Positions 17,021 to 25,767 of a stretch of 64,000 nt of DNA are shown piece by piece (the stretch's first letter is position 1; the number at the start of each line of letters is the position of its first letter). Location of the stretch: NCBI GenBank assembly GCA_910583785.1, contig CAJTZK010000005.1, positions 123,901 through 187,900 on the forward strand, read 5' to 3'. This DNA is from an uncultured Oscillibacter sp. (GTDB lineage: Bacteria; Bacillota; Clostridia; Oscillospirales; Oscillospiraceae). The translations under genes and the position numbers were made by a program. A model generated the notes under the pieces. That model saw nothing but the letters and a program-made list of their open reading frames with translations, searched no databases and had not been told where the DNA came from.

Positions 17021-17145
17021 CAAGGGCGGGAACTTTTTTGCCCCCGGAGGGCCGGGGGTAATTTTGTTGCAAAAACCCCTGTAAAATTTACCAGGAACGT
17101 GGTAGTATAAAAAGCACATGCTACATAAAAAAGGGAGGCGGCGCT

Positions 17146-17955
17146 ATGGCGTATGACGTAATCGTCGTGGGCGGCGGCCCGGCGGGGCTGTCGGCGGCCC
17201 AGAATGTCCGGGCCCGGGGGAGGACCGTTCTGGTGGTCTCCAACCCCTTGGAGGAAAATCCCCTCTGGCGGGCGGAGCGGGTGGACAACTACCTGGGGCT
17301 CCCCGGCGTGTCCGGGGCGGAGCTGCTGAGGGCCTTCCGCCGCCACGCGGAGGACGCCGGGGCGGAATTCCAGGAGGGGAAAGCCCTCAGCGCCCTGCGG
17401 TCCGGGGAGGACTGGTATGTCAGCGTCGGGAACACCATGGCCCAGGCCAGGGCCGTGGTGCTGGCGGCGGGCGTGGCCCGGGGGAAGAAGTTCCCCGGGG
17501 AGGCGGAGCTGCTGGGCCGGGGCGTGAGTTACTGCGCCACCTGCGACGGGATGCTGTACCGGGGGAAGCGGGTGGCTGTCCTGGGCTGGACCCCCTCGGC
17601 GGAGAAGGAGGCGGAGTTCCTGCGGGGCATTGGCTGCGGGGCGCTGTATTTTGACAAGCCCCGGGACTGCTCCATCCAGGGCACGGAGAAGGTGGAGTCC
17701 GTCACCTGCGGCGGCGTGACGGAGGCGGTGGAGGGCGTGTTCCTCCTGCGGCCCGCCATGGCCCCCGGGGACCTGTTTCCGGGCCTTGCGGCGGAGGGGG
17801 GCTTTGTGGCGGTGGACCGGGAGATGCGGACGAACCTTCCCGGCGTCTTCGCCGCCGGGGACTGCACCGGAGGGCCCTTGCAGGTATCCAAGGCCGTGGG
17901 CGAGGGCCTGACCGCCGGGCAGAAAGCCGCCGCCTTCGCGGCGTCCCGGGCCTGA
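17146..17955 (+). CDS. Thioredoxin reductase-like flavoprotein lacking the NADPH-binding motif
   Basis: 269 residues, shorter than the ~310 of NADPH-dependent TrxB. The FAD site is intact ('IVVGGGPAGLSAAQNV' at the start, 'GVFAAGDCTGGPLQVSKAVG' near the end) and the redox pair C130-A-T-C133 is present as in TrxB. The central domain, where TrxB carries GGGDSA and an HRR motif for NADPH, instead reads 'VAVLGWTPSAEKEAEFLRG' and is shortened. Clostridial FFTR enzymes, which take electrons from ferredoxin, have this kind of loss, so ferredoxin-dependent reduction of the adjacent thioredoxin is a reasonable guess. Thioredoxin follows 146 bases downstream in the same direction. Confidence 0.85.
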   Translation: MAYDVIVVGGGPAGLSAAQNVRARGRTVLVVSNPLEENPLWRAERVDNYLGLPGVSGAELLRAFRRHAEDAGAEFQEGKALSALRSGEDWYVSVGNTMAQARAVVLAAGVARGKKFPGEAELLGRGVSYCATCDGMLYRGKRVAVLGWTPSAEKEAEFLRGIGCGALYFDKPRDCSIQGTEKVESVTCGGVTEAVEGVFLLRPAMAPGDLFPGLAAEGGFVAVDREMRTNLPGVFAAGDCTGGPLQVSKAVGEGLTAGQKAAAFAASRA

Positions 17956-18031
17956 GCGCGGGTCCCGCGCGTCCCCCCGGGAACCGGCCCGGCCTGCCTC
18001 CCGGAGAGGCGGCGGTTCCAGGATCAGAGGC

Positions 18032-18060
18032 GTCCGTCCCGGCCGGGAGCCGGGACGGAC
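18032..18060 (+). other. Strong hairpin between the flavoprotein and thioredoxin genes
   Basis: GTCCGTCCCGGC (18032-18043) pairs perfectly with GCCGGGACGGAC (18049-18060) around CGGGA. No T tract follows, so it is more likely an mRNA-processing or stabilising stem than a terminator. Confidence 0.5.
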
Positions 18061-18101
18061 GGAACAGAACGAAAAATCCAACGACAAAGGAGACGAACAA
18101 A

Positions 18102-18419
18102 ATGGCATTGCAGCATTTGAAAACGGCGGAATTTGACGAAACGGCGGGCCAGGCCCCCCTGGCGGTGGTGGATTTCTGGGCCCCCTGGTGCGGCCCCTGC
18201 CAGATGCTGGGCCCCGTGATGGAGGACCTGGCGGTCCAGTACGAGGGCAGGGCGCTGGTGGCGAAGGTCAATGTGGACGAGGAGCCGGAGCTGGCCCGCC
18301 GATTCGGCGTGATGAACATTCCCACGGTGGCCTTCCTCAAGGAGGGCCGGGAGTTCGACCGGAAGGTGGGGGCGTTCCCCCCCGCCGCCTATACGGAGGT
18401 GTTGGACAAGGCCCTGTGA
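18102..18419 (+). CDS. trxA: Thioredoxin
   Basis: 105 residues, standard size. 'VVDFWAPWCGPCQMLGPVM' carries the C30-G-P-C33 active site, and 'FGVMNIPTVAFLKEG' supplies the cis-Pro loop. Small cytoplasmic dithiol reductant. GGAG lies about 10 bases upstream. Likely reduced by the flavoprotein encoded just before it. Confidence 0.96.
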   Translation: MALQHLKTAEFDETAGQAPLAVVDFWAPWCGPCQMLGPVMEDLAVQYEGRALVAKVNVDEEPELARRFGVMNIPTVAFLKEGREFDRKVGAFPPAAYTEVLDKAL

Positions 18420-18442
18420 GGGGCGGGGCCTGGGGAAACAGG

Positions 18443-18480
18443 CGGCGCCCGGAATCCTCAGGATTCCGGGCGCCGTTTTG
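18443..18480 (+). terminator. Terminator of the thioredoxin gene
   Basis: Perfect 15-bp stem (18443-18457 with 18461-18475), 3-base loop, then TTTTG. Confidence 0.88.
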
Positions 18481-18507
18481 GTGTGGAAAGGGGACCCGCA
18501 GGGGGGC

Positions 18508-19953
18508 TCAGGACTCCGCGCCGCTGGCCCGGGCCTCGTTGTCCAGGTCGTCCTGTTCCTTGGGGATGGCGATGTTGAGGATGATGGCCAGCACCGCCGC
18601 CGGAACGATGCCGGAGCCGCCGAAGACCAGCTGCACCGGCTCCGGCAGGCCCGCCAGGGCCCCCGCCGTGGCCCCCAGGCCGAAGCCCAGGCCCATGGCG
18701 ATGGACACGATGGTCACCACCCGGTTCGTGATGCCGAACTTGGTCAGGAGCTTGATGCCGGACACGGCGATGGAGGCGAACATCATCACCGCCGCGCCCC
18801 CCAGGACGCTCTGTGGCATGATGGAGATCACTGCCGCCAGCTTGGGGCTCAGCCCCGCCAGCACCAGGAACACCGCCCCGCAGGTCAGGGCCATGCGGTT
18901 CACCACCTTGGTCATGGTCACCAGGCCCACGTTCTGGGAGAAGGAGGTGGTGGGCAGGGAGGAGAACAGGGAGGAGATGACGGAACCCACGCCGTCGCAC
19001 ACCACGCCGCCGGAGAGCTCCTTGGCGGTGGCCTCCCGGCCCATGCCGCCCTCCACGCAGCCGGAGATGTCCCCGATGGTCTCCACGGCGGTGACCAGGA
19101 ACATGATCAGGATGGAGAGGATGGCGTGGATGTTGAAGGAGGGCTTCACCGGGAGAATCTGGGGAATGGAGAACCACTTGGCCTCGCCGATCTTGGCCCA
19201 GTTCACGTACCAGGAGGCGGTGAAGGCGTTCCCCTCCGCGTCCACCAGCTCATGGGGCAGCATAAAGCCCATGATGGAGGCCACAAGGTAGCCCACGATG
19301 ATTCCGCAGAGGATACAAGAAGTGGATGTAATACCTTTTGTAAAGTGCTTCAGCACCACGATCACCGTCAGCACCAGCAATCCCAGCAAAAGGTTGGGCA
19401 GGGAGCCGAAGTCCTTGGCCCCGCTGCCCCCGGCGAAGGAGTTGACGCCCACGCTGATGAGGCTCAGGCCGATGGCCAGCACCACGCTGCCAGTGACCAC
19501 CGGGGGAAAGAACTTCCGCAGGGGCTTGATAAAGAAGCCCAGGGCCGCCTCACAGACGCCGCCCACCATGGCCGCGCCGATGATGGCGCCGTAGGCCACG
19601 ATGCCGCCGCCCAGGGCGGGGTTGGCGGCTACGCCCTTCATGACCCCCAGGAAGCCGGAGCTGGTGCCCATGATGATGGGCACCTGCCCGCCCACGGGGC
19701 CGATGGACCACAGCTGGATCAGGGTGATAATGCCCGCCGCCAGCATGGCGTTCTGGAGCAGGGTGACGTACAGGGCGGGTTCGCTGCTGCTGATGCCGCA
19801 GATGCCGCAGATAATCATCAGCGGCGTCAGGTTGCCCACGAACATGGCCAGTACGTGCTGCATCCCCAGGGGGATGGCCTGGCGCAGGGGAATGCGCCCG
19901 TGGAAGTCATAGGGGCTGGTGTACTCCGCGGTGTTTGCTTGTTGTTTCTTCAT
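18508..19953 (-). CDS. NCS2 family nucleobase (xanthine/uric acid/uracil) permease
   Basis: 481 residues with ~12-14 membrane helices. NCS2 marks: 'QHVLAMFVGNLTPLMIICGI' in TM1, 'SIGPVGGQVPIIMGTSSGFL' in TM3, 'VTAVETIGDISG' in TM8 with the substrate/proton Glu, and 'SSLPTTSFSQNVG' in TM10. Proton-coupled uptake of a purine base is most likely (the family's ETxGD and SxPxTxFSQNxG signatures are typical of xanthine/urate permeases). Monocistronic behind a long leader. Exact base is not decidable from sequence. Confidence 0.92.
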   Translation of the reverse strand: MKKQQANTAEYTSPYDFHGRIPLRQAIPLGMQHVLAMFVGNLTPLMIICGICGISSSEPALYVTLLQNAMLAAGIITLIQLWSIGPVGGQVPIIMGTSSGFLGVMKGVAANPALGGGIVAYGAIIGAAMVGGVCEAALGFFIKPLRKFFPPVVTGSVVLAIGLSLISVGVNSFAGGSGAKDFGSLPNLLLGLLVLTVIVVLKHFTKGITSTSCILCGIIVGYLVASIMGFMLPHELVDAEGNAFTASWYVNWAKIGEAKWFSIPQILPVKPSFNIHAILSILIMFLVTAVETIGDISGCVEGGMGREATAKELSGGVVCDGVGSVISSLFSSLPTTSFSQNVGLVTMTKVVNRMALTCGAVFLVLAGLSPKLAAVISIMPQSVLGGAAVMMFASIAVSGIKLLTKFGITNRVVTIVSIAMGLGFGLGATAGALAGLPEPVQLVFGGSGIVPAAVLAIILNIAIPKEQDDLDNEARASGAES

Positions 19954-20188
19954 GGTGTTCTCTCCTCCTCAATTTCTGCGCCCGGTTCAGCCGGGCGTGC
20001 TCCGGGGTGGCGGAAGCGTTTATGGCCCCGTGTGCCCGTTCCCTCCCCTCCGGCCTGGGGCCGCAGGCCCTTCACCCCCCTGGAACACAAAAAAAGAGAC
20101 CACAAAATCCGCTGTTCATAAATCAGGAACAGCAAACCATGTAGCCTGAAAGCAATTTCATCATAGCATAGGTCCACCTCTTTGTCAA
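19954..20188 (-). promoter_or_regulatory. Permease promoter and ~200-base leader with hairpin
   Basis: Minus strand consensus promoter TTGACA (20183-20188), 17 bases, TATGAT (20160-20165). In the leader GCTGTTC pairs with GAACAGC (20111-20133), and about 15 bases later a TCTTTTTTT tract follows. The core conserved bases of the guanine/adenine riboswitch are not present. Region 19954-20294 has no gene. Confidence 0.6.
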
Positions 20189-20294
20189 TCCTCGTTTCTG
20201 TATGGGGCCTGCTTTTCCGCGGATTTCATCAAAGGGAGGGGGACGGGGGCCCGGGCCCTACAGAAAATCTCCCCATGGGACGCCCCCTTCTGTA

Positions 20295-20323
20295 TTTACA
20301 GGCCCGGGAAAATGTGCTACACT
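20295..20323 (+). promoter_or_regulatory. Promoter of birA
   Basis: TTTACA (20295-20300), 17 bases, TACACT (20318-20323), leaving a ~20-base leader. Confidence 0.8.
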
Positions 20324-20349
20324 AGTTCCGTTTCACAAGGGGGGATGCT

Positions 20350-21351
20350 ATGAGCAGCCGGAATGAGATTTTATCGCTGCTGCGGGAGGAGGGGGCGTTC
20401 CTCTCCGGCCAGGAGCTGAGCCGCCGCCTGGGGCTCAGCCGGGCCGCCGTCTGGAAGGCGGTGGATGCCCTCCGGCGGGAGGGGTACGAGATTGAGGCCC
20501 GGACGGGCCTGGGCTACCGCCTGGCCGCCGCGCCGGACGCCCTGACGGAGCCGGAAATCCGGAGTTTCCTGGGGGAGACGGCGGTGGTGGGCCGGGAGCT
20601 GCGCTGCTTTGGGGAGCTGGACTCCACCAATAACTACCTGAAAACCTGGGCGGACGCGCCGGACGGCACGGTGGCCACCGCCGACAGCCAGACGGCGGGC
20701 CGGGGGAGGATGGACCGCTCCTTCCAGTCCCCCAAGGGGAAGGGAATCTACCTGTCCGTGCTGCTGCGGCCCCCGCTGCCGCCGGACCGCCTGCCGCCAG
20801 TGACAGCCCTGGCGGGAGTGTCGGTGTGCGCCGCCGTGGAGCGGGTGTGCGGCGTCCGGCCGGGGCTGAAATGGCCCAACGACCCGGTGCTCTGCGGAAA
20901 GAAGCTCTGCGGCATTCTGACGGAGATGTCCCTGGAGGCGGAGACGGGACGGGTCCAGTCCCTGGTGCTGGGCATCGGCATCAACGTGGGCCAGGGGCCG
21001 GAGGACTTCTCCCCGGAGGTCCGGGAGGTGGCAACCTCCCTGCTCCAGGCCCTGGGGAGGCCCGTGTCCCGCCCCCGGCTGGCGGCGGCGCTGCTGGAGG
21101 AACTGGACCGGGCCTACGCCGCCCTGCTGGCGGGAGACCTGTCCGCCTACCGGGCGGCCTACCGCCGGGACTGCGTGAACCTGGGGAAGACCGTGCAGCT
21201 GATTCCCTTCGGCGGCGGGGAACGGGAGACTGCCCAGGCGGTGGACGTGGACGGGGACTTCAGCCTGGTGGTCCGGGACGCGGAGGGCAGGGAGCGGACT
21301 GTCCGCTCCGGCGAGGTGTCCGTCCGGGGGCTGTGGGGCTATACGGAGTAA
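20350..21351 (+). CDS. birA: Bifunctional biotin-protein ligase / biotin operon repressor
   Basis: 333 residues. An N-terminal winged helix ('LLREEGAFLSGQELSRRLGL' then 'SRAAVWKAVDALRREGY') marks the repressor type. The ligase domain has 'ELDSTNNYLK', the biotinyl-AMP loop 'AGRGRMDRSFQSPKGKGIY' (from ~116), 'LKWPNDPVLCGKKLCGILTE' and 'GIGINVGQ'. A C-terminal SH3-like domain follows. It attaches biotin to carboxyl carrier proteins and probably controls biotin genes, none of which are adjacent. Own promoter; a repeat hairpin separates it from the chromate transporter pair. Confidence 0.95.
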   Translation: MSSRNEILSLLREEGAFLSGQELSRRLGLSRAAVWKAVDALRREGYEIEARTGLGYRLAAAPDALTEPEIRSFLGETAVVGRELRCFGELDSTNNYLKTWADAPDGTVATADSQTAGRGRMDRSFQSPKGKGIYLSVLLRPPLPPDRLPPVTALAGVSVCAAVERVCGVRPGLKWPNDPVLCGKKLCGILTEMSLEAETGRVQSLVLGIGINVGQGPEDFSPEVREVATSLLQALGRPVSRPRLAAALLEELDRAYAALLAGDLSAYRAAYRRDCVNLGKTVQLIPFGGGERETAQAVDVDGDFSLVVRDAEGRERTVRSGEVSVRGLWGYTE

Positions 21352-21437
21352 TGGACAATGGACAATGACGGGCGGTAAAGAAGGGCCGTCTGCCTCCAAA
21401 AGCCACATTGTCCATTGTCAATTATCAATTATCAATT
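21351..21437. repeat. Intergenic inverted repeat with ATTGTCAATTATCAATT direct repeats
   Basis: ACAATGGACAATG (21355-21367) pairs with CATTGTCCATTGT (21406-21418), 13 bp perfect, immediately after the birA stop. The right arm runs into AATTATCAATTATCAATT. It is AT-rich against the surrounding sequence and resembles short mobile intergenic elements (MITE-like). Its arm could be misread as the start of the next gene. Confidence 0.7.
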
Positions 21438-21455
21438 CAAAAACGGGGTGGTTTT

Positions 21456-22016
21456 GTGGAAGAAAAACGCACATTCAAAAACCTTTGGGTCCTGTTCTGG
21501 ACCTTTGCGAAAATGGGGGTCATGACCTTCGGCGGGGGCATGGCCATGCTGCCCATCCTCCAGCGGGAGGTGGTGGACAGCAAGGGCTGGGCCACCGAGG
21601 AGGAGCTGACGGACTACTACGCCATCGGCCAGTGCACCCCGGGCATCATCGCCGTCAACACGGCCACCTTCATCGGCCAGAAGTACGGCGGCGTGGCGGG
21701 GGGCATCGTGGCCACCCTGGGGGTGGTGTTCCCCTCCGTGGTGATCATCTCCATCCTGGCGGGGCTGATCTCCAACTTCGCGGACCTCAGCTGGGTGAAG
21801 AACGCCTTCGCCGGGATCCAGGTCTGCGTCTGCGTGCTGATTTTCAACGCCGTCTGGAAGCTTTTGAAAAAGTCCGTGGTGGATAAGCGGACGGCGGTGA
21901 TCTTCGGAGTGGTCCTCCTGGGGGGCGTATTTTTGAAGGCCTCCCCGGTGTGGTTCGTCATCGGCTCCGCCCTGGCGGGCATCCTTCTCAAGAACCTGGA
22001 GGTGAAGAGGGCATGA
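21456..22016 (+). CDS. Chromate transporter family protein, half-size subunit 1
   Basis: 186 residues, about 6 helices: a single CHR domain. 'MGVMTFGGGMAMLPILQREV' and 'YAIGQCTPGIIAVNTATFIG' are the family signature (FGGG...P.Q). Half-size CHR proteins work as pairs; the second subunit overlaps this one by 4 bases. GTG at 21456 is chosen because GGGGTGG sits just upstream; an earlier in-frame TTG at 21408 lies within the repeat element. Real substrate may be chromate/sulfate or another anion. Confidence 0.88.
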   Translation: MEEKRTFKNLWVLFWTFAKMGVMTFGGGMAMLPILQREVVDSKGWATEEELTDYYAIGQCTPGIIAVNTATFIGQKYGGVAGGIVATLGVVFPSVVIISILAGLISNFADLSWVKNAFAGIQVCVCVLIFNAVWKLLKKSVVDKRTAVIFGVVLLGGVFLKASPVWFVIGSALAGILLKNLEVKRA

Positions 22017-22630
22017 TTACCACCTGTTTGCAGCTCTTCTGGGAGTTTTTCAAGACGGGGCTCTTCGCCGTGGGCGGCGGCATGGCCACCCTGCCCTTCC
22101 TCCAGGCCATCGGGGAGTCCACGGGCTGGTACACCTACACGGATTTGATGAACATGCTGGCGGTGTCGGAGTCCACCCCGGGCCCCATCGGCATCAACAT
22201 GGCCACCTACGTGGGCTTCACGGCGGCGGGGATTCCCGGGGCGGTCATCGCTACCCTGGGGGAGGTGACGCCCTCCATCATCGTGATTTTGATTGTGGCG
22301 GCGGTGCTCCACAGCTTCCGGAACAACCCCTATGTGGACCGGGCCTTCTATGGGCTCCGCCCGGCCTCCACGGGGCTCATCGGCGCGGCCTGCGCGGCGG
22401 TGGTGCTGGAGGTGCTGACCAGCGTCCAGCTGGTGGTCCAGGGGGGCGGGATTGTCAAGAGCCCGGTCCTCAGCGGGGGGAGCCTTTTCAACGTGCCGGG
22501 GCTGCTGCTGGCGGCGCTTTTGATCGTACTGACCAACTTTGCACCTAAAAAGATCACCAGCCTCCACCCGATCGTCTTCATCGGCCTTTCCGCCGTGGTG
22601 GGCGTGGCGTTCCGCTTCGCCGGGGCGTGA
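22013..22630 (+). CDS. Chromate transporter family protein, half-size subunit 2
   Basis: 205 residues. Start ATG overlaps the partner's stop (ATGA), implying coupled translation. CHR signature 'TGLFAVGGGMATLPFLQAIG' and 'VSESTPGPIGINMATYVGF'. It forms, with the preceding subunit, the inverted-topology heterodimer typical of short-chain CHR pairs. Confidence 0.88.
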   Translation: MITTCLQLFWEFFKTGLFAVGGGMATLPFLQAIGESTGWYTYTDLMNMLAVSESTPGPIGINMATYVGFTAAGIPGAVIATLGEVTPSIIVILIVAAVLHSFRNNPYVDRAFYGLRPASTGLIGAACAAVVLEVLTSVQLVVQGGGIVKSPVLSGGSLFNVPGLLLAALLIVLTNFAPKKITSLHPIVFIGLSAVVGVAFRFAGA

Positions 22631-22637
22631 GGGAATG

Positions 22638-22674
22638 AAAAAAGCAAGAGAGGGACGCCCGTCCCTCTCTTGCT

Positions 22675-22680
<6 letters not shown>
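22638..22680. terminator. Bidirectional terminator between chromate transporter and obgE
   Basis: A 17-bp perfect stem (22641-22657 with 22660-22676) flanked by A and T runs on both sides. The obgE stop codon (22675-22677) overlaps the right arm. Confidence 0.92.
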
Positions 22681-23955
<1,275 letters not shown>

Positions 23956-23984
23956 AAAGGTCTCCTTAAGGTTTCCCCCCTTGG

Positions 23985-24090
23985 GGGGGCTTGTACTCGC
24001 CCTTGCGGGCGGGGGGGATTTCAGCCATCACTGGCCATCAATCCGCCCCGCCCGAAGGGCCGGACCCCCCCTCCCCTTGGAAAGGGAGGG
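23985..24090 (-). repeat. Short REP-like hairpin repeats between obgE and rpmA
   Basis: TTGTACTCGCCCTTGCGGGCGG (about 23988-24010) recurs almost unchanged at 32956-32980; related CTCGCCC/GGGCGGG hairpins open or close the larger elements at 15.23, 37.94 and 45.64 kb. 'GATTTCAGCCAT' right of it is also shared with the copies at 37.7 and 45.6 kb. Confidence 0.65.
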
Positions 24091-24134
24091 AGAAAAAAGG
24101 ACCCGGACGGGATCGTCCAGGCCCTTCCAAACGC

Positions 24135-24416
24135 TCACTCAGCCTCGTAGACAGAGACCTGCTTGCGATCCTTGCCCAGCCGCTCGAAGCGGACCGTGCC
24201 GCTGGCGGTGGCGAACAGGGTGTCGTCGCTGCCGCGGCCCACGTTCACGCCGGGGTGGATGTGGGTGCCGCGCTGGCGGACCAGAATGTTGCCCGCCAGG
24301 ACGAACTGCCCGTCGGCCCGCTTGGGGCCCAGGCGCTTGGCCTTGGAGTCGCGTCCGTTCTTGGTGGAGCCGCCGCCCTTCTTGTGGGCGAAGAACTGTA
24401 AACCAATGCGAATCAT
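24135..24416 (-). CDS. rpmA: Ribosomal protein bL27
   Basis: 93 residues. Start 'MIRIGLQFFAHKKGGGST' followed by 'KNGRDSKAKRLGPKR' is the Firmicute form with an N-terminal extension cut after LQFF by the protease Prp, encoded next door. Cleavage exposes the AHKKG tail that reaches the peptidyl transferase centre. An upstream in-frame ATG at 24428 would put the start against its RBS, so 24416 is preferred. Confidence 0.96.
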   Translation of the reverse strand: MIRIGLQFFAHKKGGGSTKNGRDSKAKRLGPKRADGQFVLAGNILVRQRGTHIHPGVNVGRGSDDTLFATASGTVRFERLGKDRKQVSVYEAE

Positions 24417-24454
24417 GTCAGGGACCATCCTTTCTTAAAGAGTTTCCAGAGGCG

Positions 24455-24787
24455 TCAGTCCGCCTCTAAGACTTCGATATTTTCCGGGTACTCGTCGTGG
24501 AGCATGGTAAAGTAGACCATCAGCCCCGTCAGCAGGGTCTGGCAGGTGCTCTCCGCCGTGGGCCCCAGGCCCCCGGGGAGGCGCAGGGAAACCAGCGCCC
24601 TGGCCTCGTCCACCCGTACGGCGGCGGCGAGGCCCAGCACGTCGTTGACGGTGGCCTCCACCAGGGTGACGGCGGCTGTAATCGAGGCGCAGAGGAGATC
24701 TTCTCCCGCCCCGGCGTATCCGCTGTGTCCTCTGGCCTCAAAGCCGATGATCCGGCCCGCTTCCGTGTGGAAGGTGACGCTGGTCAT
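24455..24787 (-). CDS. prp: Ribosomal-processing cysteine protease Prp
   Basis: 110 residues. Catalytic His21 in 'ARGHSGYAGAGEDL' and Cys33 in 'LLCASITAAV' match Prp, which trims the N-terminus of bL27. It lies between rplU and rpmA, the usual place in Firmicutes, and starts 2 bases after rplU, so its translation is probably coupled. Confidence 0.95.
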   Translation of the reverse strand: MTSVTFHTEAGRIIGFEARGHSGYAGAGEDLLCASITAAVTLVEATVNDVLGLAAAVRVDEARALVSLRLPGGLGPTAESTCQTLLTGLMVYFTMLHDEYPENIEVLEAD

Positions 24788-24789
24788 GC

Positions 24790-25101
24790 TCAGACAGCGA
24801 TTTTGACAATCTCAACCTTGGTGTAAGGCTGGCGATGGCCCTGGCGCTTGCGGTAGCCCTTCTTGGGATTGTACTTGAAGATGCGGATTTTCTTGCCCTT
24901 GCCGTTTTTCACGACCTTGGCCTCCACGGAGGCGCCCGCCACGGTGGGCGCGCCAAAGGTGGCCTTGTCCCCGTCGATGACGGCCAGAACCTGGTCGAAC
25001 TTCACGGCGTCCCCAGCCTCCTGGGGCAGCTTCTCGATGTAGACCACGTCGCCCTCGGCCACCTTGTACTGCTTGCCTCCGGTCACGATGATTGCGTTCA
25101 T
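24790..25101 (-). CDS. rplU: Ribosomal protein bL21
   Basis: 103 residues, standard. 'MNAIIVTGGKQYKVAEGDVV' and the basic end 'KYNPKKGYRKRQGHRQPYT' are diagnostic. First gene of rplU-prp-rpmA-obgE; transcribed from a consensus promoter through a leader with a terminator-like stem. Confidence 0.97.
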   Translation of the reverse strand: MNAIIVTGGKQYKVAEGDVVYIEKLPQEAGDAVKFDQVLAVIDGDKATFGAPTVAGASVEAKVVKNGKGKKIRIFKYNPKKGYRKRQGHRQPYTKVEIVKIAV

Positions 25102-25216
25102 GCTTGTTTCAACTCCTTCATGTCGGGCTCGCTGTCGGGGGCGGCGCGGAAGCGCACTTAAAAAAGCCCAGTCAAAGCGGCTTCCTTAGTATATCAGCCG
25201 GATTTGGGGTTGTCAA
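25102..25216 (-). promoter_or_regulatory. rplU promoter and L21-leader-like attenuator
   Basis: Minus strand TTGACA (25211-25216), 17 bases, TATACT (25188-25193). In the leader AAGCC (25179-25183) can pair with GGCTT (25164-25168) followed by TTTTTT, a terminator. The same 5' strand, GGAAGC (25180-25185), can instead pair with GCTTCC (25148-25153), which would break the terminator. Mutually exclusive stems fit the L21 leader family of Firmicutes; alignment to that family was not possible here. Confidence 0.6.
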
Positions 25217-25272
25217 TGGGAAAGTGGAAAAAAGGGGCCTTTTTTCCGGAAAAAGCGGCCGCCCGCCCGGGG

Positions 25273-25767
25273 TTATTTATGGTACCGCGTTCCCCCGTTG
25301 ATCTGGCAGGCCCGGTAAATCTGTTCCAGCAGCATGACCCTGGCCAGGTGGTGGGGAAAGGTCATGGGGGACATGGAGAGCTTGGCCCAGGCCTCGGCCT
25401 TGATGGAGGGGTGGAGCCCGAAGGAGCCGCCGATGAGAAACACCAGGCGTTTTTCCAGCCCGCGCTCCGCCCCGGCGGCCCAGGCGGCCATGGTCCGGGC
25501 CAGGTCCTCGCTGGAACGGAGCTGCCCCTCCACGCACAGGGCGATGAGGCGGGAGGAGGGCGGCAGCTTCCGCCGGAGGGCCTCCGCCTCCTTTAAAAGG
25601 GCCCCCTCGACCTGGGCCAGGGAGGGGTCCTCCGGCAGGCGTTCCTCCGGCAGCTCCACGATTTCCAGCTTGCAGTAGCGGCTCAGGCGTTTGGCGTATT
25701 CCGCCGCCGCCTCGGCGTAAAATTTCTCCTTAAGCTTCCCGACGCAGAGAAGGGTTATCCGCTGCAT
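25273..25767 (-). CDS. rlmH: 23S rRNA pseudouridine1915 N3-methyltransferase
   Basis: 164 residues, SPOUT fold. 'ITLLCVGKLKEKFY' start, 'LCVEGQLRSSEDLA', 'VFLIGGSFGLHPSIKA' (SAM loop) and the C-terminal knot 'MTFPHHLARVMLLEQIYRA' then 'CQINGGTRYHK' are all present. It overlaps the upstream walJ gene by 13 bases. In Bacillus rlmH also lies close to the wal operon. Confidence 0.96.
   Translation of the reverse strand: MQRITLLCVGKLKEKFYAEAAAEYAKRLSRYCKLEIVELPEERLPEDPSLAQVEGALLKEAEALRRKLPPSSRLIALCVEGQLRSSEDLARTMAAWAAGAERGLEKRLVFLIGGSFGLHPSIKAEAWAKLSMSPMTFPHHLARVMLLEQIYRACQINGGTRYHK

Noticed and set aside
16774..18108. Extension of the rpe frame to 660 codons
   Set aside because: The upstream part is low-complexity, covers the flavoprotein gene in antisense and the rpe promoter; rpe has its own ATG at normal length.
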